From CAYLWN01 sp964387625 (GTDB lineage: Bacteria; Patescibacteriota; Microgenomatia; UBA10105), in contig CAYLWN010000009.1 of assembly GCA_964387625.1 (NCBI GenBank), positions 1 to 34,651 on the forward strand: 34,651 nt of DNA, in the 5' to 3' direction. Position numbers and translations under genes: made by a program. Shown here piece after piece: positions 17,491-23,105 of the stretch. Below the pieces are notes generated by a model, which was given only the letters and a program-made list of their open reading frames with translations, made no database searches and was not told the DNA's origin. How positions within the stretch are numbered: the stretch's first letter is position 1; the number at the start of each line of letters is the position of its first letter.

Positions 17491-18843
17491 TTATATCTTA
17501 TTTTTTCCGAAAAGTTCTTGAGTGAGTTTTTGTCTGACAATATCTCTTTCATTGATGGCTGAAATTTCAAGGGCAGGTATCACTTCGTTAATCAAATTTA
17601 CTTCAATTCGATGAAACTGATAAGTCTTTTTAGGATCCTCAATCTCAATCAGGTAGACACCTGCTGTTAAAGGAGTGGAGGCAGCGAACTGTCCCAAGCG
17701 GTTAGTTTTAAGAGCTCTGACCGGCACGCCTTCTTTATCTTGGACTGTGACAATAATATTAGGCAAAAGATTGCCGGAACTGGTTTTTATAATGCCGGTA
17801 ATCACATTGGCTTGATTGGTAAGTTTTGGCATGCCAACCTGGGTAGCGGTTTGCGGGGCAACCATTTTGATGGTTGACCTGGTGTCTGCATTTAAAGTTG
17901 TATAATTTGTGGGTTTTTCAATAGTGCCCACCTCTTTTTGCAGTAACTGTTTTTGTAAACGGATCAATTCCAAACTCAAACGCTCTTTTTCAGCCAATAA
18001 TAAAGACAGCACCTGCTGTACTTCGATCAGCCTTTCTTTGGCAATTGTGCCTTCCTGTAATTCTTTTTGCAGTGACTGGATTTGTTCAGACAGTTTTTTC
18101 TCCATTTGTTGGTATTGATTCTTAATAATAGTTACGCTTGCGCCAACCGTGCTGGTAACAGGCCCATTTTGGGTTTTAGCAGAAGTTGGAGCAGGCGGAG
18201 GACTAAAATCCACTTTTTTACCAGTCAGAGATTGAGACGAAGCGTAATTGCCAATAACTTTGGGTCCGGGTACTGGTGGAGCGCCAATTTTCCACTTATC
18301 AGCATCAGATTTGACTTGGGGTTTAGGTGCGGCTGTCGCAGGCTTTGGTATTGGGACAACAGGCGGTTTATAAGGCTTGGGCGGAGCAGCAGGCGGAGTA
18401 ATAGTTTTGCTTTCTTTTGGTTTGGTTTGTTTTGGCAGCGATGATACATAAGCCTTTTTAGCCATTGCTTGAGCTAAAGGTGTTTGAACAGTCACAGGTT
18501 TTGGTAATACAACTTGAGCTGACGTCATGTTATTCAAAACTTCAGGAGGCAGGTTATTTTTTTTATAAATATATTGAGTTGGCGAATAAATACTTCTAAA
18601 AAAGGCCACAATCCAGCGGTCCATCGGTCTTTCCTCAATTGGTACAAAAGCCAGGCCAATGCCTAATAAAGCCAGGAATCCGGCAATCGGATAGCGGAAT
18701 AATGCAGGAATAAAACCAACCCTGGTCATCAGATATGCTGCCAAAGAACAACCTGCTAAATAGGCAAATTGTTTTAAAGTTATATCTCCTACCAGTTTAA
18801 ATTGAAAACTGGTAACATTTTGAGGTATCGGATGTTGCTCCAT
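17491..18843 (-). CDS. PrgI-family T4SS membrane protein with coiled coil and C-terminal Ig/CarboxypepD_reg-like domain
   Basis: In this 450-aa protein residues 1-100 match the PrgI family, with the start HPIPQNVTSFQFKLVGDIT, two membrane segments (about 25-45 and 50-68) and the motif MDRWIVAFFRSIYSPTQYIY. PrgI proteins are VirB3-like partners of VirB4. A Pro/Lys-rich linker (about 105-215) follows, then a strong coiled coil (about 235-305), and a beta-sandwich of the carboxypeptidase-regulatory type (about 345-430; GNLLPNIIVTVQDKEG, TNRLGQFAAS). The last three parts are additions to the short classical PrgI. The gene leads the operon PrgI, TraC-like, VirB4. Confidence 0.85.
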   Translation of the reverse strand: MEQHPIPQNVTSFQFKLVGDITLKQFAYLAGCSLAAYLMTRVGFIPALFRYPIAGFLALLGIGLAFVPIEERPMDRWIVAFFRSIYSPTQYIYKKNNLPPEVLNNMTSAQVVLPKPVTVQTPLAQAMAKKAYVSSLPKQTKPKESKTITPPAAPPKPYKPPVVPIPKPATAAPKPQVKSDADKWKIGAPPVPGPKVIGNYASSQSLTGKKVDFSPPPAPTSAKTQNGPVTSTVGASVTIIKNQYQQMEKKLSEQIQSLQKELQEGTIAKERLIEVQQVLSLLLAEKERLSLELIRLQKQLLQKEVGTIEKPTNYTTLNADTRSTIKMVAPQTATQVGMPKLTNQANVITGIIKTSSGNLLPNIIVTVQDKEGVPVRALKTNRLGQFAASTPLTAGVYLIEIEDPKKTYQFHRIEVNLINEVIPALEISAINERDIVRQKLTQELFGKNKI

Positions 18844-18848
18844 ATTAT

Positions 18849-18950
18849 TTATTGTTCGAGACCTGCCTGCCTACGCAGTCAGGCTTTGCAGGACGAGAAC
18901 TAATCATTGTCAGCTTCTCATCCACGACTTCGTCGGGATTCGAAGAATAA
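18849..18950. repeat. Palindromic repeat, intergenic copy of the nadE-embedded element
   Basis: The reverse complement of 18851-18948 begins ATTCTTCGAATCCCGACG and ends TCTCGAACAAT. Its first 55 nt match nadE 20342-20396 at 52 positions, and its last 14 nt match nadE as well. The ends form imperfect terminal inverted repeats (ATTGTTCGA and TCGAAGAAT). The middle contains a CCTGC...GCAGG hairpin that the nadE copy lacks. Confidence 0.9.
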
Positions 18951-19020
18951 TTATTTTGTTAATATCAAGATTCTTTGATATTTTTATAACACCATCATAA
19001 ATCCGCTTTTTAAACGGAAA

Positions 19021-19137
19021 TTTGATACAAATCAATATGCCGATCACACTCAAGTTTACATGATTTTTTTAATAAAATCATGTTTTTATAAAAATGATCG
19101 AGCATGCACGATGTATTATCAAATACTATCGGCATAT
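19021..19137. ncRNA. Possible structured RNA in the spacer before nadD
   Basis: An outer 10-bp perfect pair (ATATGCCGAT 19035-19044 with ATCGGCATAT 19128-19137) encloses a perfect 10-bp hairpin (ACATGATTTT 19058-19067 with AAAATCATGT 19074-19083). A further 6-bp pair, CGATCA (19041-19046) with TGATCG (19095-19100), competes with the outer stem. No known riboswitch or ncRNA family is recognised. The strand is unknown. A 62-aa minus-strand reading frame (19010-19198) covers the same bases and cannot be excluded. Confidence 0.35.
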
Positions 19138-19238
19138 CATTAATATTTAAATTGTAAAAGTAATAGACAATGATTTCAACAGGGTCAAACTTAATCAATC
19201 AAGCTGTAAGTGTATAAAGCATGATAAATCTTAGGCTT

Positions 19239-19247
19239 TGGTATAAT
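19239..19247 (+). promoter_or_regulatory. Predicted nadD promoter (extended -10)
   Basis: TGGTATAAT is a perfect extended -10. It would start transcription near 19254, giving nadD an AT-rich leader of about 115 nt (19254-19370). No good -35 is present. The leader holds AATATT/TTTAAA-type repeats and no evident Shine-Dalgarno sequence. Confidence 0.55.
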
Positions 19248-19370
19248 ACAAACAGAATATTAAATATCAAAAATCAAATAGCAAATATACATATTAAAAA
19301 TTAAATATTTTTTAAAATTTAAAACATTTAATCATTGATTTAAAATTGGTAATTAGAAATTTGAAATTAT

Positions 19371-19937
19371 ATGCGCATCGCTTTACTTGGTTCTTTTTTT
19401 AATCCTCCTCATTTGGGGCATATTTTGGTTGCCCAGCAAGTGCTGGATTTTGCCGGAGTTGAGGAAGTTTGGTTTTTGGTAGCCAATAAAAGTACTTTAG
19501 GCAAAGAACCAATAACTCTTAAACACAGACTGGCCATGGTTAAATTAATTGACATGACCAAAGTAAAAATTTCTCAATTGGAAATTGATTATAAATTGTC
19601 AGGCAACACCATAGAAATTGTACCCATCCTTAAGAAAGACTATCCGGAACATGAATTTATATTTATTATCGGTTCTGATCAATTACCTGATTTTCACAAA
19701 TGGGGGAGTTACAAGCAGTTGTTAAAACAAATGAAATTTTTGGTTGTCCCCAGACCAGGGTATCCTGTCAAGCCCCTGTATCAAGATATGGCGGTTTTAA
19801 ATGAACCACAGTTAGTGACCATCAACTTGTCATCAAGTTTAATAAGAGATAGAGTGAAAAAAGAACTGCCAATTGACAATTTCGTACCGGAAAAAGTGAA
19901 GGAATATATAATTAAAAATAAATTATATAAATCCTAA
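19371..19937 (+). CDS. nadD: Nicotinate-nucleotide adenylyltransferase
   Basis: This 188-aa protein has the NadD nucleotidyltransferase signatures: GSFFNPPHLGHI with the HxGH motif at the start, FIIGSDQLPDFHKW in the middle, and SSSLIRDRV (the ISSTxIR motif) near the C-terminus. It transfers AMP from ATP to nicotinate mononucleotide, making deamido-NAD. It is followed by nadE, which carries out the next step. The two are probably cotranscribed through a repeat-filled spacer of 88 nt. Length is normal for NadD. Confidence 0.95.
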   Translation: MRIALLGSFFNPPHLGHILVAQQVLDFAGVEEVWFLVANKSTLGKEPITLKHRLAMVKLIDMTKVKISQLEIDYKLSGNTIEIVPILKKDYPEHEFIFIIGSDQLPDFHKWGSYKQLLKQMKFLVVPRPGYPVKPLYQDMAVLNEPQLVTINLSSSLIRDRVKKELPIDNFVPEKVKEYIIKNKLYKS

Positions 19938-20018
19938 ATCTCAAATTCTAAATCCTAAAAGCGTTTTTGAATTTTGTATTTGGAATTTATTTAGAGTTTA
20001 GAAATTAGAATTTAGAGT
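19935..20018. repeat. TTTAGAATT-type intergenic hairpin between nadD and nadE
   Basis: Left blocks (AATCCTAAATCTCAAATTCTAAATCC) face right blocks (TTTAGAGTTTAGAAATTAGAATTTAG) across a GCG-containing loop, forming an AT-rich imperfect hairpin. It belongs to the same family as 17394-17487. It lies inside the likely nadD-nadE transcript. Confidence 0.75.
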
Positions 20019-20025
20019 TTTATTT

Positions 20026-20868
20026 ATGAGGAAAATTAATATTCCATCAGAGTCAACTAAAATTGTAGATTTCATTCGTCAAACTGTGCAAAAAGTTGGT
20101 TTTTCTCAAGTGGTAATTGGTTTATCAGGCGGTGTTGATTCAGCAGTAGCTGCAGCATTAGCTACCAAAGCTTTGGGAAAAGAAAACGTACATGTGGTTA
20201 TACTGCCTTTTGGAAAATTACATACGCAAGCTAAAGAAAATGCTACCTCCCTGATTAAACAACTACAAATTCCTGCACACCATGTTCATGAAATTGAAAT
20301 TACTTCAATTGTTGAGGAATTAAATAAAAAGCTAAATCTATATTCTTCGAATCCCGACGAAGTCGTGGATGAGAAGTTGACCATGAATAGTTCTCGATTC
20401 GCTAACGCTTTCTCGAACAATAAAGTAAGACTTGGTAACATCGCGGCCCGTACTCGTATGATTGTGCTTTTTGATTTTTCCAAAAAGTTATCGGCATTGG
20501 TTATGGGCACTGAAAACAAATCAGAACATATTTTAGGGTATTTTACCCGTTTTGGGGATAGCGCCTCAGACATTGAACCGATTCAACATTTGTATAAAAC
20601 AGAAATTTTTAAGCTGGCTAAACATTTACAAATTCCTGAAAGCATTGTCAATCAAGCGCCTTCTGCAAATTTATGGGAAAACCAAACTGATGAAGGGGAA
20701 TTTGGATTTACATATAAACAAGCTGATGAAATAATTTGTGCATTAATTGATGAGCAAAAAACCGAAGCAGATTTAATCAAGCAGGGGATTAATCAAGCTA
20801 CAATAAACAAAGTTAAGAGTTGGATAAAAAAAATGGAATTTAAACACCAAACTCCTTATATAATTTAA
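20026..20868 (+). CDS. nadE: NAD synthetase, ammonia-type
   Basis: This 280-aa protein has the N-type ATP pyrophosphatase loop SGGVDS (34-39), then GNIAARTRMIVLFD (about 138-150), GTENKSEHILGYFTRFGDSASDIEPI and LYKTEIFKLAKHL. No glutaminase domain is present, so it uses ammonia to convert deamido-NAD to NAD. Residues 106-133 (YSSNPDEVVDEKLTM... to FSNN) are encoded by a dispersed palindromic repeat (20342-20424) and lie in the variable stretch before GNIAAR, away from the catalytic motifs. The C-terminal coding sequence recurs twice downstream as fragments. Confidence 0.95.
   Translation: MRKINIPSESTKIVDFIRQTVQKVGFSQVVIGLSGGVDSAVAAALATKALGKENVHVVILPFGKLHTQAKENATSLIKQLQIPAHHVHEIEITSIVEELNKKLNLYSSNPDEVVDEKLTMNSSRFANAFSNNKVRLGNIAARTRMIVLFDFSKKLSALVMGTENKSEHILGYFTRFGDSASDIEPIQHLYKTEIFKLAKHLQIPESIVNQAPSANLWENQTDEGEFGFTYKQADEIICALIDEQKTEADLIKQGINQATINKVKSWIKKMEFKHQTPYII
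20342..20424 (+). repeat. Palindromic repeat embedded in frame in nadE
   Basis: These 83 nt have imperfect terminal inverted repeats (ATTCTTCGA / TCGAACAAT) and an inner GAGAA...TTCTC pair. They match the reverse complement of the intergenic copy at 18851-18948 over 52 of the first 55 nt and over the last 14 nt. The loop region differs (14 nt here, 32 nt there). The reading frame stays open through it. Confidence 0.9.
20818..20868 (+). repeat. nadE 3'-end direct repeat, copy A (in nadE)
   Basis: The last 51 nt of nadE, encoding SWIKKMEFKHQTPYII. Related copies occur at 21981-22030 (copy B, near identical) and 22943-23009 (copy C, conserved mainly at protein level). Confidence 0.85.
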
Positions 20869-20929
20869 CATAACAATCTTTATTGTTCGAACGAAACTAG
20901 GATGGTTTTAGCGAAGGATCTTTTCTTTT

Positions 20930-21099
20930 GTCATTGCGAGGATCCCGACTACAAATAATTTATTAAGGAAGTCGGGAGACGTGGCAATCTTCTTTAAGCA
21001 GATTCTTATTCACGACTTCGTCGAGATCAGAATGACAAAACTATCGTCATCCAGAGGGCGAAGCCAAGTCAGACTTGGCGAAGCCCGAAGGATCTCACA
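20930..21099. repeat. Composite GTCAT repeat, two modules
   Basis: This fills most of the nadE to antitoxin spacer (20869-21213). Module 1 (20930-21036) runs GTCATTGCGAG ... CAGAATGAC, with internal CCCGACT/AGTCGGG and GACTTCGTC pairs. Module 2 starts GTCATCCAG at 21046 and holds the strong hairpin GGGC-GAA-GCCAAGTC-A-GACTTGGC-GAA-GCCC (21056-21086). The same two-module order occurs at 32850-33042. Confidence 0.85.
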
Positions 21100-21131
21100 T
21101 AAATAAATCCCTCTCATCTTTATAGTTGACA

Positions 21132-21151
21132 GTTGACAGTAAACTGTCAAC
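21132..21151. promoter_or_regulatory. Inverted repeat upstream of the toxin-antitoxin promoter
   Basis: Arms GTTGACAG and CTGTCAAC surround a TAAA loop. It lies 24 nt upstream of the -35 of the AbrB/PIN operon, so it could be an operator for the AbrB-type antitoxin. It could equally be a small hairpin repeat of the spacer. Confidence 0.4.
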
Positions 21152-21175
21152 CTAAACACAATCAATCTCCTTACA

Positions 21176-21204
21176 TTGACAAAATCTCCTTGTTATGTTA
21201 TATT
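21176..21204 (+). promoter_or_regulatory. Near-consensus promoter of the AbrB/PIN operon
   Basis: TTGACA (21176-21181), a spacer of exactly 17 nt, then TATATT (21199-21204). The ATG at 21214 is 9 nt after the -10, so the transcript would start about 3 nt before or at the start codon. The promoter rules out the longer reading frame that begins at TTG 21133. Confidence 0.75.
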
Positions 21205-21213
21205 TTCCTTACT

Positions 21214-21462
21214 ATGACACAAATGGCCACTATTACCAGCAAAAGACAATTAACTATACCGGCAAGCATGTTTGAGAAGTTAAACTGGAAAGAAGGACAA
21301 AAAGTCATAATTAGCACAGAAGGAAAAGACTTAAAAATTTCTACGGCTATAGATTTGGTAAATCGTTTAGCCGGATCTGTTAAGTTGCCGGCAAGGTTTA
21401 AAGGTGTGTCTATTGATGAAATTATTAGAAAAGCCAGAAAAGAACATTTTAATAGACCATGA
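21214..21462 (+). CDS. AbrB/MazE-family antitoxin
   Basis: This 82-aa protein has a SpoVT-AbrB swapped-hairpin DNA-binding domain (ATITSKRQLTIPASMFEKL...GQKVIIS, about residues 4-42) and a C-terminal toxin-binding tail (VSIDEIIRKARKEHF). Such antitoxins neutralise the partner toxin and repress their own operon. The stop overlaps the PIN start by 4 nt (ATGA). The start is chosen from the promoter position; an in-frame ATG three codons later (MATITSK) is also possible. Confidence 0.9.
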   Translation: MTQMATITSKRQLTIPASMFEKLNWKEGQKVIISTEGKDLKISTAIDLVNRLAGSVKLPARFKGVSIDEIIRKARKEHFNRP

Positions 21463-21950
21463 TTTTTATTGACACAAATTATTTCCTCAGATATTTCTTG
21501 AAGGACATACCTTCTCAATATCAAGACGCCAAAGAGCTTTTTATGAAAGCAGCTATTGGCAAAATAAAACTTTTTACATCAACGATAGTTTTTTTTGAAT
21601 TATATTGGGTATTGTTATCTTTTTATGAAAAAGAAAAAACAGACATAATAATTGTCTTAAAAGATGTATTAGAAATGAGTTTTGTCGAAATAGGCGATCA
21701 TGTGCTGCTTGAAGAAGTGGTGAATGTATACCAAAGCGTTAATTTTGATTTAGAAGATTGTTATAATTTAGTTTACGCCAGCTCAAGCAAAGCCCAGGAT
21801 TTTAAAACTTTTGATAAAAAATTAAGTCAAAAATATAAAGAATTAAAAGAAGATATCGAAGCTCTATCTTCTCCAAATTATCGAAATAAAATTATTGCAG
21901 CCAGAGCTTCCAAAAAAAGAATTTCTTTAAACGATATAAAAAACAAATAG
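21459..21950 (+). CDS. PIN-domain toxin (VapC-like ribonuclease)
   Basis: This 163-aa protein has the PIN acidic residues D5 (FIDTN), E47 (FFELYW), D100 (LEDCYNLVYA) and D119 (FKTFDKK). PIN toxins cleave RNA using a divalent metal. It is paired with the AbrB-type antitoxin by a 4-nt overlap. The domain should end near residue 135; the last approximately 25 residues (NKIIAARASKKRISLNDIKNK) look like an added tail that resembles an antitoxin C-terminus. A 3' fragment of a second PIN gene lies at 22912-22956. Confidence 0.88.
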   Translation: MIFIDTNYFLRYFLKDIPSQYQDAKELFMKAAIGKIKLFTSTIVFFELYWVLLSFYEKEKTDIIIVLKDVLEMSFVEIGDHVLLEEVVNVYQSVNFDLEDCYNLVYASSSKAQDFKTFDKKLSQKYKELKEDIEALSSPNYRNKIIAARASKKRISLNDIKNK

Positions 21951-21998
21951 AAAAAGCCAAACATGAGTATTTTGGTAAAAAATTGGATAAAAAAATGG
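21951..21998 (+). pseudogene. Possible antitoxin 3' remnant after the PIN gene
   Basis: In the frame shifted from PIN, the sequence reads KQIEKAKHEYFGKKL. This resembles the C-terminal tail of the AbrB antitoxin (IIRKARKEHF) and of related antitoxins. Joined to PIN residues RISLNDIK it would give a plausible antitoxin tail broken by a one-base shift. It is a weak, short match. Confidence 0.3.
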
Positions 21999-22030
21999 AA
22001 TTTAAACAGAAAACTCCTTATATAGTAACA
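21981..22030 (+). repeat. nadE 3'-end direct repeat, copy B
   Basis: The sequence from TTGGATAAAAAAATGGAATT to CTTATATAGT is nearly identical to nadE 20820-20866, with one A fewer and few substitutions. In one frame it reads KKMEFKQKTPYIV, the counterpart of KKMEFKHQTPYII in NadE. It lies 30 nt after the PIN stop. Confidence 0.85.
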
Positions 22031-22086
22031 TGCTAAAGCGATACAAAACATTCATTGTTCAAGTCTTTCCCTGCCTGATTTTTTTA

Positions 22087-22115
22087 TTGTTAAATATAAA
22101 TTTATTTACTACAAT
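22087..22115 (+). promoter_or_regulatory. Promoter of the 240-aa gene, leaderless type
   Basis: TTGTTA (22087-22092), a 17-nt spacer and TACAAT (22110-22115). The ATG at 22123 is 7 nt after the -10, so transcription should start at the start codon. Confidence 0.55.
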
Positions 22116-22122
22116 TGCCTAA

Positions 22123-22845
22123 ATGGACACTCAACCACCTGAATTGTCACAAATGGAACAAAGAGCAAGCGAAACAGCACTAAAAATTAATCGTGCTTTC
22201 ACAGCATTACCACTGGCATATAAATATTATGCGATGAGAGAAGATTACGCACTGGTATTTGCAGGTTTAAAAGCAGGTACAGATTATGCTTTTTTAGGTG
22301 ATACTTATACTCCAGCTGAGTTTGAAATATTTAAATCTGCATTTACTGGACTCGGGCTTAGAGTAACAGAACCTGACACTTTTCATTATAATACTGGTGA
22401 TGTTATGATGCTAGGAAATATTTATAACCCAAAAACACTTGAAGAAATGACCCGTAACTCACAATTAGTTCTTCCCTATAACCAAAGTGAAACTTTAGAA
22501 GAGTGGATTAAAAGATGTCAGACTGCTGGTAAGCTAAATGCTGCTATTGACGGTAAAGTATATTCATTTCCTGAAAGTGCGATTAGGGATTACTTAGCTT
22601 CACATGATAATCAACCACAGAGTGCATCAGCAGATGTCAGACAGAAAACCACTGCCGGCACCGGCGGTGAAGCTTATTCATTTTTCGAGCCGGCGCAGGA
22701 AGATGTGATCAAAAGAGAACAGGAAAAAAAGGTTTTTCTTGCGGCTTTAAAAGCTAATCCTACTTACAAAACATTAAATCAGAATCCAATTCTTGAACAA
22801 TCGAAAGAATTATTTCATTCACGATTACCTGCATGGAGACGATAA
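22123..22845 (+). CDS. Orphan protein of unknown function
   Basis: I do not recognise this 240-aa protein. It is probably soluble, with no signal peptide, membrane segment or cysteine cluster. Residues 1-115 look alpha/beta (ALVFAGLKAGTDYAFLGD, GDVMMLGNIYNPKTLEEM), and the C-terminal 90 residues are helical and charged. A weak internal similarity exists between GKVYSFPESAIRDYL and GEAYSFFEPAQEDVI. It has its own promoter. It lies between nadE 3'-end copies B and C, together with a PIN fragment, so it may be a cargo gene of that segment. Confidence 0.7.
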   Translation: MDTQPPELSQMEQRASETALKINRAFTALPLAYKYYAMREDYALVFAGLKAGTDYAFLGDTYTPAEFEIFKSAFTGLGLRVTEPDTFHYNTGDVMMLGNIYNPKTLEEMTRNSQLVLPYNQSETLEEWIKRCQTAGKLNAAIDGKVYSFPESAIRDYLASHDNQPQSASADVRQKTTAGTGGEAYSFFEPAQEDVIKREQEKKVFLAALKANPTYKTLNQNPILEQSKELFHSRLPAWRR

Positions 22846-22911
22846 ATATTTTAAAGAATAGTGGTTACATTGATAAAGTTAATTGAGGATTTGTTGTTAA
22901 CGAAATAGATT

Positions 22912-22956
22912 GATAATAAATTAAGTCAGAAGTTTAAAGATTTGACGAAAAAGTAA
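22912..22956 (+). pseudogene. PIN toxin 3'-end fragment
   Basis: GAT AAT AAA TTA AGT... encodes DNKLSQKFKDLTKK and a stop, matching DKKLSQKYKELKED of the intact PIN toxin at 21459. About 32 of 40 nt are identical. An in-frame TAG sits just upstream, and no antitoxin or PIN 5' region is present. It is followed immediately by nadE 3'-end copy C. Confidence 0.7.
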
Positions 22957-23009
22957 AACCATGGATTGCAAAAACGTCTTTCAAACACAAAACACCTTAT
23001 AAACTGTAA
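22943..23009 (+). pseudogene. nadE 3'-end fragment, copy C
   Basis: One frame reads DEKVKPWIAKTSFKHKTPYKL and a stop, aligning with NKVKSWIKKMEFKHQTPYII at the end of NadE (KVK, WI, K, FKH and TPY conserved). Nucleotide identity with nadE is lower than for copy B, so copy C is older or comes from another nadE. The first bases overlap the end of the PIN fragment. Confidence 0.75.
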
Positions 23010-23067
23010 CTATTTTTCACTAATCACTTGTTTCTAGACTCTGTTCTTTGCGCGTTAAAGCGCGCCT

Positions 23068-23096
23068 TTGCTTGACAACGCGCTTTTTGATACAAT
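23068..23096 (+). promoter_or_regulatory. Promoter of the 1347-aa gene, leaderless type
   Basis: TTGCTT (23068-23073), a 17-nt spacer and TACAAT (23091-23096), with the ATG 9 nt further on. A GCGCGTT...AACGCGC inverted repeat around 23050-23083 overlaps the -35 and could be an operator. Confidence 0.5.
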
Positions 23097-23105
23097 TTAA
23101 AGCAT

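Noticed and set aside
19010..19198. A 62-aa minus-strand reading frame in the spacer upstream of nadD.
   Set aside because: It has no ribosome binding site or promoter, no recognisable motif, and it covers the strong inverted repeats better explained as an RNA or repeat structure. It stays possible but unsupported.
21133..21213. A longer antitoxin start from TTG 21133 adding 27 residues.
   Set aside because: The added region includes the hairpin and both promoter hexamers; the AbrB domain begins right after the ATG at 21214.
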